64,000 bases of DNA from Budorcas taxicolor (GCF_023091745.1 NC_068925.1:73287085-73351084), one strand, 5' to 3'; numbered from the stretch's first letter, positions 1 through 11,540 are shown. Notes: generated by a model from the letters alone, not told the origin. Numbers and translations: made by a program.

Positions 1-59
1 TGAGCCTAGAGCTTGGGTCTTGAAGAAATTGCTCATGATGCTGACAATAGCCTTTGTGC

Positions 60-372
60 ACCAGTACTGAATCGAATCTTGGAGACTGAGTTTTGGGTGA
101 AATAAAAAAGAAGAGTTTTATTGCTTTGCCAGGCAAAGGGTAACACAGTGGGCTCGTGCCCTCAAAAACTATGTGTCCCAACCCCAGGGTATTTGATGAG
201 GAATTTTATAGCAATGGTTCAAGGGCAGGGCTGCTGTAAGGATCAGGGTGTATGTAGGACCTGCATTCCTTTAATTTGACCTCAAGTGGTCTCCTAATGA
301 GCCTCTGTGGTTCCTTTAACCCAGTCTCGGGTGGTCTTCTCTGGGTTGAGGAATGCTAACATCCTCCATTTT
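60..372 (-). mobile_element. Probable endogenous-retrovirus LTR fragment, antisense
   Basis: An AATAAA-containing segment at 100-125, a 'cagtgggctcgtgccctcaaaa' type stretch and a 'gtgtcccaaccccaggg' stretch look like the 3' half of a bovid ERV LTR read from the opposite strand. No TG..CA ends or target duplication could be fixed. It could instead be another old repeat. Confidence 0.4.
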
Positions 373-378
373 GGGGGG

Positions 379-558
379 GCTCAGGTGGTAAAGAATCTGC
401 CTGAAATGCAGGAGACCCGGGTTCCATTCCTGGGTCAGGAAGATCCCCTGGAGAAGGGAATGGCAACCCACTCCAGTATTCTTGCCTGGAGAATTCCATG
501 AACAGAGGAGCCTGGCAGACTATAGTCCATAGGGCCACAAAGAGTCAGACACATAAGC
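379..558 (+). mobile_element. Bov-tA SINE
   Basis: It starts with the tRNA-Glu-like segment (gctcaggtggtaaagaatct) and continues into the BovA body (agatcccctggagaaggg, cagtattcttgcctgg, agtccatagggccacaaaga). The 5' end is slightly truncated. Confidence 0.93.
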
Positions 559-649
559 TACACGGTTGTACACATATTTGTATACAACTTTTCTTACTGT
601 GTCATAAACATTTTTCTGCAAGTCATCATAATTATAATTTGAATGAGCT

Positions 650-800
650 TGTATTTGTGTAGTGCTTTAAAAATGTAGAAATGCCTTATATCCATTGTTT
701 TATCACAACAACCCATGTGATAAGAGGGAGACTTGGTGATTGAGTGACAAGTTCAAGGTCATACAGATATCGCAAGTCAGAATTTCTGATCCCAGATCCC
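650..800 (-). repeat. MIR-like fragment
   Basis: It shows the antisense MIR pattern: a reduced-size 'atatccattgttttatcacaacaaccc' block, then 'gtgacaagttcaaggtcatacag' and 'tctgatcccaga'. It is diverged, so the subfamily cannot be named. Confidence 0.5.
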
Positions 801-1062
801 TTATTCATTTTATTTTACAATTGTTCTACTGATAATTGTATAATTTTCCAAAGTTAATGTAAATTATTTCTATTCTTTTACTTAGTCCATTGTTACATAT
901 ATCGGTTGCCCCATTTCTTCCCTTTGACCAGTAGTGTCAATTATATGACTTATTTTGTCTTTTATTTATTTTAAGGGGGAGAATTTAGATTTGTTTTAAA
1001 TTTGATTCAGAATTCCAGTAGTATGAATAGGGTAGGGATTGAACTGTAGGTAGGGAGCATAA

Positions 1063-1268
1063 TAGGCGGTACAGGGGTAAAAAATTCTGCTTCCCAATGC
1101 AGGAGACATAGGTTTGATACCTGGGTTGGGAAGATCCCCTGGAGAAGGGAATGGCAACCCACTCCAGTATTCTTGCCTGGAAAATTCCATGGACAGAGGA
1201 ACCTGGTGGGCTACAGTCCATGGGGTCACCAAGAGTTGGATGCAACTGAATGACTGAGGACTCACGCA
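1063..1268 (+). mobile_element. Bov-tA SINE
   Basis: A degenerate tRNA part (aatgcaggagacataggttt) is followed by a clear BovA body (gggaagatcccctggagaag through agtccatggggtcaccaaga). Confidence 0.92.
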
Positions 1269-1489
1269 CACGTACACACTGGTGGTCTCACCCTTGTTCA
1301 GCAGCTGCCTCCTCAGAGACTGATCTAATTTCTGAAGTCCTTTTGTGGTTATTTGTGGGGTTCCTATTAGCACCGGGCACAGGGCCAGGTAGATTCTGAA
1401 ACTGCCAGGGCACTTGCCGTCAGGAAGCTAAGTCACGTATAGGAGGCAAGGGGACAGGTAAGCTGGCTGTGATAGTGCGCATGGTGAGT

Positions 1490-2340
1490 CAGTGGGGGTG
1501 CCATCTGGATGCTTGGCAGCAGGCCGCCTTGGCTGGGAGCTCAGGGAAGAGTCTTACGATGAAGGACTAGTTGCGAGTTGACCAGGCGAAGAGGCATAAG
1601 AAGAGGACAGTGGGAGGGCACGTCATTCCAGGCAAGGGGACCGGTCTACGTGACAGGTAGGTGGTAAGACAGACCTGGCACACCTGACGAATTCAAGTTG
1701 TTTGGGGTGGCTGGACTAGTGGTAGAGAACCTGCCTGCCAGCGAAGAGACAATAGAGACACGGGCTCGATTTCTGGGTGGGGAAGATCCCCTGGAGGAGG
1801 TCATGGCAACCCACTCCAGTGTTCTTGCCTGGAGACCCCATGGACAGAAGAGCCTGGCAGGCTGCCGTCCACAGGGTCGCAAAGAATTGGACATGACTGA
1901 AGCGACTTAGCAGGCGTGTGCACAGCATAGCTGGAGTGTAGGTGTGTGAGAAGGTGGGGAGAGAGAAGGCAGGAGGGTCAGGTAAGGGACAGATGGCCAA
2001 GGCCTTGTGTGCCCCATTGGGGAGCACAGACTATATGTCATGAGGGTGTTAAAAAGCCTGAGCTGGAGAGACATGTGACCAGAATTGCCTTTCAGAGAGA
2101 ACAGGGGAGTTGCGGCGTGGAGAAGGAGTTGTGTCGGGGTGAGCTTGGAGGCACGGGACCAGTTAGGGCAGCTGGGGCAGCAGTCCAGCGGCAGAGGCCA
2201 TGTCGGTGAGGATGGAGAAAGCCGGGCTGGTTCCAGAGGCAGGTAGGGGCACAGTTAATAGAACTGTACAACTGCTTGTCCGCGGGGAATGAGAGACAAG
2301 GAGGATCCAAACAAAGATAACATCCGGCGTTCTAAAATGA
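1490..2340 (-). repeat. Old LINE-like (L2-type) sequence, split by a SINE
   Basis: Diverged purine-rich sequence on both sides of the SINE at 1702-1914 ('gggagcacagactat', 'ggagagacatgtgaccaga') resembles antisense L2 body. The assignment is by eye and weak. Confidence 0.3.
1702..1914 (+). mobile_element. Bov-tA SINE
   Basis: tRNA-derived head (tggctggactagtggtagag) and BovA body with agatcccctggagg, ccactccagtgttcttgcct and a tail gaagcgacttagcagg. Confidence 0.92.
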
Positions 2341-2386
2341 AGGATTTTTGCATTTGAGATATTTTTCCATCTATTAGTGTCCAGTT

Positions 2387-2438
2387 AACAGATTATTGGT
2401 AAGTAATCTTTGTAACAGATTATTGGTAAGTAATCTTG
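2387..2438. repeat. 27-bp tandem duplication, two copies
   Basis: The unit beginning aacagattattggtaagtaa occurs at 2387 and again at 2414, with no mismatch over the first 25 bases. Confidence 0.95.
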
Positions 2439-2629
2439 ATATATTTTGAGGGTAGTACATTCTCAAAGAGGCAGTCAGTTTAGAATACCAATACATGGAT
2501 ATTTGTGCAACAGAATGATTTGATAAAAACAGTATAAGATGGTAGAAATGGGTGGGTCAGATTCAGTCAGAGAGCCTTGGATGGATCCAGGCTGAGGATA
2601 TGGTAGGGTTTTAGCCATAACGTGTCATG

Positions 2630-2841
2630 TGCGTGCTTGCTGAGGCACTCAGTTGTGTCCGACCCTTTGCGGCCCCATGGACTGTAGCCCGCCAGGCTCT
2701 TCTGCCTATGGAGTTTTCCAGGCAAGAATACTGGACTGAGTTGCCATTTCCTAATCTAGGGGATCTTCCCGACCCAGGAATCAAACTTACATCTCCTGCA
2801 TTGGCAGGTGGATTCTTTGCCACTGTGCCACCTGGGAAGCA
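2630..2841 (-). mobile_element. Bov-tA SINE
   Basis: Antisense copy: cactcagttgtgtccgaccc at the low-coordinate end, BovA body, and the reverse-complemented tRNA head (gccacctgggaagcac) at the high end. Confidence 0.93.
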
Positions 2842-2864
2842 CAACTTATCATACTCCTCAATAG

Positions 2865-3215
2865 CTGATTGTTTGCTTATTCATTCAGGAATCAATTACT
2901 GTGTGTCTGCCATGTGCTGGAACTGTGCTGGATGCCTCAGAGATACGTCTAGGTGCTACTTTCTGTAGCTAAGAAAGAGTGTATATATGTAATAGGAGGT
3001 CAAGATAGATAGCAAAACGTTAGGGCATGGTGAATGTAGTAATAATGGTACCAAATGCTGTGGGAATTCAATGAGAAAAGATTGATTATATAGAGTGGGT
3101 GGGGAAGGGGGTAGATTCAGACCAGGCTTCCTTAAAGAGGTGTTGTTTGAGCTGGTTTTTATTGAGAAAGGGTGAAAGTTTTAGTCACGTGGCTGAGAAT
3201 AGTCCAGGTGGGGAA
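2865..3215 (-). repeat. L2-like LINE fragment
   Basis: 'gcttattcattcaggaatca' and 'tctgccatgtgctggaactgtgctgg' match the common antisense L2 3' end. The weaker body continues ('accaggcttccttaaagagg'). Confidence 0.5.
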
Positions 3216-3745
3216 TAAAACACAAATCTGGGGACCTGGTACTCCTTTGTTTATTCTGAGATCTGCCTGTCGGGTTGAAGTGGAGGCCCCAGAGAAGGCA
3301 GTGCTCTGTATCCTGCAGCTCAGGCTGGCTCAGGATCATTAAAGCCAGGAGTGCCCCAGTGGCTGTCTGCTTCCCAAACGGGTGTCCTATTTTGCTCCTG
3401 AGTGAAGCAAATGGAAAAGGATTTACAATTCTTAAATGTAGTTTTGCCTCCAGGTTTTCACCAGGGAGGGGCAGGTCATCTTGCCTCCCTTGGGCAGACT
3501 GGTCTGCACCCAGGCCTCTAGGATCGGCAGGTATCCTGGGCTACTTTCTGGCCCAGGGCTCCCTAATTCCTCCAGGAAAAGTACAAGCCCTGCCTCAAGC
3601 CCCCAGGACCTGCTCCCACACCATGGGGAGTTATAAAGTCTGACCTTCGTGGTGCGATTCTTCTAAAACATTTCCAGTGATTAAATGAAAACCACAAAGG
3701 ATAATGTTTGTGGAAATATGTTATAAATTCTTAAGGGCTTGGTGG
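3216..3745. other. Intron stretch without recognised elements
   Basis: The composition is ordinary. A 122-codon open frame on the + strand has no recognisable domain and no splice or promoter context, so it is not called a gene. Confidence 0.6.
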
Positions 3746-3930
3746 ATGAAATGTATTCATCCACTCAACCAATCATTACTGAGAGCCTGCTGCTGTGTTC
3801 CACAGGCTAATGATATAGCAGAGCCCCTTAGCATTGTGTTTACCTTCTAGTACAGGGAGCGGAGGAGGCAGCCAATAAATGAACGTAAAGCCTAGAGTAT
3901 GTTAAATGCAAAGCCTATAAAGTACTACTC
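3746..3930 (-). repeat. L2-like LINE fragment
   Basis: 'attcatccactcaaccaatc', 'actgagagcctgctgctgtg' and 'gaggcagccaataaatgaac' follow the antisense L2 3' end order. Confidence 0.55.
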
Positions 3931-3949
3931 TATTCCTACTCTGTATCTG

Positions 3950-4290
3950 TGGTTTTGTTTTCAATATTTTCAGATGCCCGTGGTCAACTGTGGTCCAAAA
4001 ATATTAAATGGAAAATTCCAGTAATGGTGGTTTTTAAGTTCTGAATTGTGCACTGTTCTGAGGAGTGTGATGAAATCTCATGCCATCCTGCTATGTTTCA
4101 CCCAGAACATGAATCATCCCTTGGTCCAGAATATCCTACCTGCTATTCACTTAGTAGCCAGCTCGGTTAGGAGACAGCTTGTCATAGCATCATGGTACCC
4201 TAGTGCTTGTGCTCACGAAACCCTTATTTTACTTAATATCGGCCCAAAGCACAAGAGCAGTGATGCTGGCATTTTGGTTAATTTCTAAAC
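3950..4290 (+). mobile_element. Tigger/pogo-type DNA transposon fossil
   Basis: 'cagatgcccgtggtcaactg', 'tattaaatggaaaattccag' and 'gcccaaagcacaagagcagtgatgctggc' run in the order of a mammalian Tigger-family element, covering its 5' non-coding part and the start of the transposase region. The frame is not intact. Confidence 0.6.
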
Positions 4291-4347
4291 TGCCTGATTA
4301 AACTTTATCATAGGTATGTATGTATAGGAAAAAATACAGTACATATA

Positions 4348-5219
4348 CAGTTGACCTTTGATCAACACGGATTTGAACTGTGTCTTGCTGTATCGTCCTG
4401 CCAACTACAGCAGTTGTCTTGCTGTATCTCACTGCTTGCTGAACTCAGGGTAGACAAGGAGTGAGTGGGAAGCTGGAAGAAAACTCAAGGGGCTGCAGGA
4501 ACTGCAGACATGTTTATTCTCTCCTCACTGGCACTAGCAGCCTTAGCAGCCACAGACATGCTGTATTCTCTTGTGGTTGACCCAGCGGACACAGCCATAA
4601 TGCAGCCTCAAGGGCTTTCCAGGTGGAGCTTATATATGTTTTCAGAACAAAAGTGGCCCGTGGCCAAAAAGTACATCGTGAGATGCACGCGCAGTGCTCT
4701 GAGTGCTCTCAGCTGTTGCATCACCATGTATTTACCGCACGTGGGTTGAGAGTGAGAGGCCGTGGGCGAGAGCGCCTGACAGTGCCATCTTGACTCATTT
4801 TCTCTTCCCCTACATACTCAATAGGTCTACTTACATGCAGATTTTGAAAAATAGGTACTACGGTACTACCCAATCTACAGACTTCCCTCGTGGCTCAGAT
4901 GGTAAAGAATCCACCCAGTGCGGGAGACCCTGGTTTGATCCCTGGGTCAGGAAGAGCCTCTGGAGAAGGGAATAGCAACCCACTCCAGTATTCCTGCCTG
5001 GACAATTCCATGGACTAGAGGAGCCTGGTGGGCTACAGTCCATGGGGTCACAAAGAGTCAGACATGATAGAGCAAATAACACACCACCTAATCTGCAGTC
5101 GGTTGGACCCACCAATGTGGCACTGTGGGTACGGAAGGCCGACCATAAAGATACACACAGATTTCCGACTGTACGGGGGATTAGCACCCCCAACCCCTGT
5201 GTTGTTTAAGGGTCGACTG
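4348..5219 (+). mobile_element. Non-autonomous DNA transposon with terminal inverted repeats, split by a SINE
   Basis: The left end cagttgacctttgatcaaca (4348-4367) and the reverse complement of the right end at 5200-5219 agree at about 15 of 20 bases. TA precedes the left end. The right arm keeps the block 'ggattagcacccccaacccc'. This is the 'gttgacccttgaacaacacgg' family seen across mammals, probably Tigger-related. The middle (4385-4790) was not assigned. Confidence 0.6.
4881..5088 (+). mobile_element. Bov-tA SINE inserted in the DNA transposon
   Basis: Full tRNA head (acttccctcgtggctcagat) and BovA body. The flanks caatctacag (4871) and taatctgcag (5089) are a probable target-site duplication. 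Confidence 0.95.
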
Positions 5220-5224
5220 AATAG

Positions 5225-5880
5225 GGTTTGGTACTGTCTGCAGTTTTAGGCGTTCACCAGGGGTCCTGGAGTGTATCCTCACAGATAAGGAGGAACTGCT
5301 ATAAATGCTTTGGAGAAACATGAAGCAGAAGGAGATAGGATGCGTTAGAGACAGAGGTAGGTCTGAGGTTTCCGGGGTCTAGGGAGGGGAGACTGGGGAG
5401 TCCTTGCTTCACAGACACCGTGCAGTGAGCACTTCCTGCACCTTTGTTTTCTTGCCTGTAAGAAGCTGGGTGTGGGCTGTGATCCTTGGGATCCCCTCCT
5501 GATCCAAAGAGCTGTTATCCCAGCACTCTGGAGCAAGGCTTATGTCCCGCATTTAGATATGGGCCATTTAGTGGTCCCACCCTTTGGCAGCTTCGTTTGG
5601 CCATCTGCTTTCTGGGCCGGAGAACCATGGCTCTGTTCACTTTCCTGGAGGCTTTTGCAGCTGAAACTCTGTTCTGTATAAATATGGCACTGTGTCCTAT
5701 CACCAGGGAGGGATTTAAATTATCATCTGTAAATGCATCGTGACTTTAAATATCGTCTCTAAATAATATCACCAGTGCCACCAGCGCTCACTTGTGGAGC
5801 TTTTGATTTTAACTTTCCAAAAGATGTCCCTGCGAATTGTTTTGCTGTAGCCTCAGTATAGCTCTGTGAACCAGCTGAGC
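5225..5880. other. Intron stretch without recognised elements
   Basis: No repeat or gene was recognised. Short overlapping open frames on both strands at 5470-5745 have no domain content. Confidence 0.6.
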
Positions 5881-5881
5881 T

Positions 5882-6103
5882 GTGTGCATACGTGTCTCAT
5901 GTCCGACTCTTTGAGACCCTATGGACTGTAGCCCACCAGGCTCCTCTGTCAGTGGCATTCTGCAGGCAAGAATACTGGAGTGGATTCCTGGGTTGCCATG
6001 CCCTCCTCTAGGGGATCTTCCTGACCCAGGGGTTGAACCCATGTCTCTCATGTCTTCTGCATTGCCAGGTGGGTTCTTTACCACTAGTGCCACCTGGAAA
6101 CCC
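5882..6103 (-). mobile_element. Bov-tA SINE
   Basis: Antisense copy from tgtctcatgtccgactcttt to the tRNA head complement (gtgccacctggaaaccc). It carries a small extra segment 'ggattcctgggttgcc' in the body. Confidence 0.93.
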
Positions 6104-6289
6104 TAGAAGACCTGCAAAGTGGCCCCAGCTTGTCCCCTGGCCTTTGGGTCTTTTCCCCTCTCTGGGCATCAGTGGCCTTGGTGAAGTGATTTGAAGAGTA
6201 AACTGCATCTAAAGAACAGAAGCCAGCTTCCCGTCCCTGGGCCTGCAATGTATGGGGAACCCTTATTTAAGCAGTCTCCAGGGATCGTG

Positions 6290-6492
6290 GGCTTTTCTGG
6301 TTGCTCACACAGTAAAGAATCCACCTGCAACGTGGGAGACCTGGGTTCGATCCCTGGGTTGGGAAGATCCCCTGGAGAAGGGAACAGCTACCCACTCCAG
6401 TATTCTGGTCTGGAGAATTCCATGGACAGAGGAGCCTGGCAGCCTGTAGTCTATGGGATCGCAAAGAATCAGACATGACTGAGCGACTTTCA
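6290..6492 (+). mobile_element. Bov-tA SINE
   Basis: tRNA head and body are complete, ending cagacatgactgagcgactt. Short flanks ggatcgtg (6284) and ggatcatg (6499) may be the target duplication. Confidence 0.93.
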
Positions 6493-6504
6493 TGTAAGGA
6501 TCAT

Positions 6505-7000
6505 GCATAAGGTACTACCCTGGGTAGTCCTGAGATGCCATCATTTCTGTCTGCAGGTCATCTTTTACGAGCCCAGAGTCCTCAGTCTATACAAATGCAG
6601 CCGGTTTCAATTCTAAGCTTTTTCATGTCATTAGTCTTAAGGAAGGAACATCATCTCTTTATTCTACCACTGCTTTTGTTTTTCATTTCTTAATTCTGCT
6701 ACTTGCTATGTGTACTCACAGCCTTCTCACCGCTTGTAGAGATGACAGTCATCACTCCTACAGTAGCCAGGCTGTCTTTGGGGGAGGACTTCCTGAGTAG
6801 AAAGAGGAAAGGAGTATGCTGGTTGTGTCTTGGAACGGCCACAGAAGAGGTTGATTTTATTGCTTGTTTTTGAAATCTGATTGTAACTCATCACCCTCCT
6901 GGCTGCTTGCCCATCAGTTAATTCATTTTGAAAAATCCATACCTTTATATGTAACAGGGAAAATTATACTGTTTATCCTATAGGATCGTTACAGGAGTCA
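6505..7000. other. Intron stretch without recognised elements
   Basis: Moderately AT-rich unique-looking sequence; nothing was identified. Confidence 0.55.
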
Positions 7001-7085
7001 AGTGAGTTAATACATGTAAGACTAAGAATTAGAACTGCTTGGCATACTGCAAATGCTTCATAAATTATTGTGGTTATTATTTGCT
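7000..7085 (+). repeat. MIR-like fragment
   Basis: 'caagtgagttaatacatgta', 'gaactgcttggcatactgca' and 'ataaattattgtggttatta' match the 3' half of MIR in order. Confidence 0.55.
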
Positions 7086-7479
7086 ATGACTTAGCGGGAT
7101 GGGGTTGACAGGTTGGGGTCTATACACTACTTTTTCATTAAAATAAACTTCTAAGTGGCATATTTGTTATTTTAATGATTTCTAATCATTGTAGTCACAG
7201 TACCAGATCTCGTAAAGAGCATTTAAAATACAAATACCTAGGTGTAAATGACAGTTCTGTTAGTTTTCCAAATATCCCTGGGCTTTCATATTCTTATTGG
7301 GTATGTGGCCCAGCATCTCATTGTGGCTATTCTCTTGCTGTTTTTACACCCCCTGCCTGACCAGTCCCCGCTTCACCTGTACCCTACTCACACAAACGTG
7401 CTTGCCCCTGGCCCAGCTAGTGATTGTTCTAATCCTTAGGCCAAAACAGCTCCACCTGCTAGTTTATTAAAGGGAAGCA

Positions 7480-7765
7480 TTTGCCCTTGTGATGGTTATT
7501 AACCTGAGGGGCTGTGAGGGACGTGCCCCAGATGGTTTCCCTGGTAACTGATGAGCCAGCCTGACGTCACCTCCCCCTGTAAATGGTAGCCTAAGGTGCC
7601 ACCCTGTTCTGCGGACTGCCTGCTGTGTGTGGTGGGGTGTCGCTCCAGGACCTTTTGCTTCAGCTGAGTAAGAGCCCCTTGTCCAATAATCCACTGATGT
7701 CTCTGTTGTGGTCTCTGGGCTTCTTCTTTGGTCTTGACGCTGGGCCGTTACAAGGCTTGCTGGCC
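7480..7765 (+). mobile_element. Probable solo LTR of an endogenous retrovirus, sense
   Basis: The order of signals is that of an LTR: a perfect CRE (TGACGTCA, 7562-7569), a pyrimidine/GC block, a polyadenylation-like CCAATAATCC at about 7682, then a TG/T-rich run and ...GCCGTTACA. No open retroviral frame flanks it. The exact ends and target duplication are unresolved, and no gene is encoded. Confidence 0.45.
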
Positions 7766-8116
7766 TGTGGGTTGCAGCCCAATATCAGGTGAGGCTGACT
7801 TTCAATTACCCCTGCAGCTCTGCGAGTCCAGAAGCACAAGGCTGGGACCCCCTGCCTCTTTCCTTAATCTTATACCCTCGACTGTTTAAGATACTTGACT
7901 GCTTGTTTGCAACTTTTCAGAGAGAGAGTATTAGTTTCCCTCTTTATTGATTCCCACCTAGTGGTGACTTCTTTCTGACATTTCCAGATCCTTTCTTTCC
8001 TTTTAACCCAGGTCAAATAGTTTCTCCCCTTCGTGTTTCTCTTACACTTTTGGCTGAATTTTTACAGCTGAAGGAAAGCAAGGTGACCATTTTTTGAGTA
8101 ACAACAACAACTAATA

Positions 8117-8393
8117 CTTTTTTTTTTGGCTGCGTTGGGTCTCCGTTGCTGCGCGTAGGCTTTCTCTAGTTGGGCGAGCAGGGGCTGCCCGTTAGTTGTG
8201 GTGTGTGGGCTTCTCATTGCAGTGGTGTTTCTTGCGGAGCACGGGCTCTGGGTCTGTGGGCTCTGTAGTTGTGGCGCACGGGGTTAGCTGTGCTGCAACG
8301 TGTAGGATCTTAGTTTGGGGGCCAGGGATCATACTATGGGTTCCCCTACATTGGCAGGTGGATTTTTAACCCCTGAACCACCAGGGAAGTCCC
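8117..8393 (-). mobile_element. CHR-type SINE, antisense
   Basis: Poly-T, then 'ggctgcgttgggtctccgtt', 'gcggagcacgggctctgggt' and the terminal 'accaccagggaagtccc' are diagnostic of the CHR family of cetartiodactyl tRNA-derived SINEs. Flanks aacaactaatact (8106) and aacaactataact (8394) are a target-site duplication with two mismatches. Confidence 0.88.
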
Positions 8394-8404
8394 AACAACT
8401 ATAA

Positions 8405-8545
8405 CTTTCTGTGAGCATTAATCCTGTGAAAATGCATTTCCTATGCTTTACAGGTGAATAAATGAAGCTCAGAGAGGTTGGGTAGACTACCAGGGTCATA
8501 TTTAGTAAGAGTGTGCCAGAGGCAGGACGTGGGTCCAAGCCCGAG
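8405..8545 (-). repeat. MIR-like fragment
   Basis: 'tttacaggtgaataaatgaagctcagagaggtt' and 'ggcaggacgtgggtccaagccc' are the usual antisense MIR landmarks. Confidence 0.6.
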
Positions 8546-8559
8546 GTCTACATGTGGCT

Positions 8560-9945
8560 CTGGGTGTGCAAGGGCCTCCTCTAGGTAGTTTTTATTTTCC
8601 TGTAATGAGAAGACAATTTCTTTTCTCTATGGCTTGTTATTCCCCAAAGTTGTAGTTACCGATTAGTGTAACCACACAGAATGGTGATTACTTACCTCCA
8701 CCTGCTTCCAGAAAGTTTGGAACTCTGAATTTACCAGAAGCCTCTTAAAGGAGCCATAACTTTTCCTTACATTATTCCTACAGAGACTTCCTCTCAGAGG
8801 GCCAGAAGGTAGTCGAGGGAAGCTCTGTGTATGGCAGTTGCTTCCCACGATGGAAGAGTCTAGAATGATCCCGTCACCACTCACTGCTGAGGCTGTAAGG
8901 AGGAACAGCCCTTGAGGGTTTTCAATCTATTTGTGATTGAGTTCAAACCATGAACAATATTGAAAGGGAAGCATGGACCCTCCTTCTAGCCAAAACGGAA
9001 TTCTTATTACCTTCAACCTAGGAATCTCCGAAGTTAGGGCCACACTATCTTCCCTAGGGTCTGTTTCCCCCGTCCCGTTCTCTGTGTCCGTGTATTGGTC
9101 ACACTGAGAAGTGTCCTGAGGCTAAGCCCACCTCGTAGCCTGCTCCAGGGACCCTGCTCTGAGTTCCCCTTGTGGTCCTTCAGAAGTGTGCCCACCAGCT
9201 TATGTAGCTCCTCAGAGGATGCTCTGATCCCGGGGATTTTGCTGCCCCGTGCAGGTGAGCTCGATCCTGAGCACTGGGAATACTTCACAGCTGCCCCAGT
9301 TCTCGCAGATTCGGCCCGGCTGTGTGGGCTGTTGGCCTGCAGTTTGCTCTGCCAGCTCCCCAAACCTGGGGAACCTTGCCTACCTCCAGAATAGCTGCAT
9401 GAGTCTTCTGTCCTCACCACCCTGGTGGAGGTCTCTCTAGGCTGTACCCCACATTCCCAGTGCTTGACACGAGGCTACACAGTTGGGGGCTACTTTATAG
9501 CTTCTGGGGGCTTCCACCTTCTTACCTGAAGCTTGGTTTGGAGTGAGGATGAAAATGACATGGGTCATGTTTGGGGAGGGAAGGTGTCTTTTAAGCTGAA
9601 TTAGACTCCTCAGGAAATTATCTGCACCTCTGCTCTGCGTGAATTAGAGGGTTGTTACCCATGGTCACGAGGCCCCAACCAGGCCCTCACATGTTACCAG
9701 TTAATGTGATGCTTTCATAGTATCAGCCCTGTTTCATGTTGAGAGCTCTGGCCAGGCAGTGATAAGTGAACCGGTGCCCTATTCAGGCCCCAGTGCTGAA
9801 GACTCCTACAGACATGACCCTCCTGTAAGCCACGGGGATTTTCACCTGCACCATTGATTTGACTTAAACTCTCTGATAATTTAAATCAGCCTAAAGCAGA
9901 TTGAAGGCTTGGCTAGTTCTGCATCAGTGTTAGAATTGCAGACAT
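8560..9945. other. Intron stretch without recognised elements
   Basis: Sequence of mixed composition. Overlapping open frames at 9034-9440 (up to 128 codons, both strands) show no domain and are taken as chance. Confidence 0.55.
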
Positions 9946-9947
9946 GA

Positions 9948-9969
9948 TTTTTTTTTTTTTTTTTTTTTT
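9948..9969. repeat. Poly-T tract
   Basis: About 22 consecutive T. No SINE or LINE body adjoins it. Confidence 0.95.
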
Positions 9970-11045
9970 GCCTGCTTCATAGGAGAGAAAGTACAGTCTA
10001 GGATATCTGGGCTACTTGGGTTCATTTCACTTCCCTGGTAGGGGAAAACCTGAGATTACTATTCTGAGAAAGAGACCTGGCTTGATAAAACCGAATTCTG
10101 TACACTATATTCTTTGGATTTTATTTGGCCAGTGATAGAGTTCCATTTTCAAAGCCTCTAGAGAGGAAAAGAGCCTCATGGTATAATATCACAATTAAAT
10201 ACACAGTTTATTTTATAGTTTGAATTGCAAACAAAAGGAGAGTGGATAGTTTTAAGTGAAATTTTTATACTTCCTTTGTTTTCTAAGGAGACTGCAGCTG
10301 TGTCTTTTGGGTGCATTCTTGGATTAAACCAATGAAAGGTTTCAAGCTCTCCCATTTCGGGCTAAAAGCTCCCCTACACTTGGTAACCACATCCTCCCCC
10401 TGAGTATGGTCAACACAACTGTTAAGTGAACTAGGAAAAACGTCCCTTTATGCATGGCTACCAGACTTGTGCTTGTTCAGTCTTCACAGTGGCAGCTAGC
10501 TTATGTTTGCTGCTGCATTGCAGTCACGCGGGCTGTTTTTCTCTGTGGTCTGACTGTAGACAATGTGAGGGCAGGTGACGGTGTCTTCTCTGCTTCTGTA
10601 TCACTGGTCGTTCTGGGCTGTGTCTTCCTATACTAGGTTTTCAGGAAGTGCCTGCTGAGTCAGCTGAGACGAAAGTAAAATGTTGAAGTGATAAAAGGGA
10701 AGCAAATTACATTTAAGCTTCAGGGAGTAACTTCCGATGAGATCTGGGAAGCCAGTTTATTCCATTATGCAGTTGAAATGAATCTGCAGAGTGGTGGGAC
10801 TATCTTGAAATATTTATTTTTGAAGTCATCTCTGTTTTAAAGACAACAGACAAATCAAGCTCTGTTAATAAAGTAGTAAATCCTTAAAACAGACTGCTAG
10901 GCCGCCTCCTTCAAGTAAGTCTCATTGTGAGTTTCCATTTGATAAACATTTATCGACCATCTGTGAGGAACCAGAACTCTAAAAATGGGAAATTAAAGGT
11001 GGAGTCTCTAAAGCAGAGGGATAAAAGCATAATCTTGGGAGTTGG
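9970..11045. other. Intron stretch, mostly unassigned
   Basis: No gene or repeat was named. It contains a palindromic Maf/AP-1-type site at 10653-10664, listed separately. Confidence 0.5.
10653..10664. promoter_or_regulatory. T-MARE (Maf/NF-E2/AP-1) sequence match
   Basis: TGCTGAGTCAGC matches 12 of 13 bases of the Maf recognition element with an AP-1 core. It is a sequence match only and its function is unknown. Confidence 0.35.
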
Positions 11046-11049
11046 TTGA

Positions 11050-11228
11050 TCAGGATGCAGATTCTAGCTCTGCTACTTTCTGTGTCATTCTAGACAAACG
11101 ATTTTATCAGTTTCTTCATCTGTAAATTGGGTGTATAATATACCTACCTCTCAGAGTGATGAGGATTAAGTGAGATAATGCTTGTAAAGTCCTTATTGTG
11201 TCTGGCATTTAGTAAGTACTCAATAAAA
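11050..11228 (+). repeat. MIR element
   Basis: 'agctctgctactttctgtgt', 'tttcttcatctgtaaattgg', 'acctctcagagtgatgagga' and 'agtaagtactcaataaa' follow the MIR consensus in order. Confidence 0.75.
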
Positions 11229-11355
11229 TTGCTATTTTAATTAAAATAATTAACTGTTACTTCCATGGAAGGTGTGTTTCTTGATCCCAAGGGCCTGACA
11301 GCCTAATATAAAGACCATGTGACCTTCATACCCGGGATATTTGGTACTTACTGAC

Positions 11356-11540
11356 CCGCTGGGAGTGACTGGGGGCAGGAGGAGAAGGGGGCAATAGAGG
11401 ATGAGATGGCTGGATGGCATCACCGACTCCATGGATGTGAGTGTGAGTGAACTCCGTGAGTTGGTGATGGACAGGGAGGCCTGATGTGCTGCAATTCATG
11501 GGGTCGCAAAGAGTCGGACACGACTGAGCAACTGAACTGA
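11356..11540 (+). mobile_element. BovB LINE 3' end, 5'-truncated
   Basis: 'gatggctggatggcatcacc', 'gagttggtgatggacaggga' and 'gagcaactgaactga' are the last 185 bases of BovB. It has no coding capacity. Confidence 0.9.
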
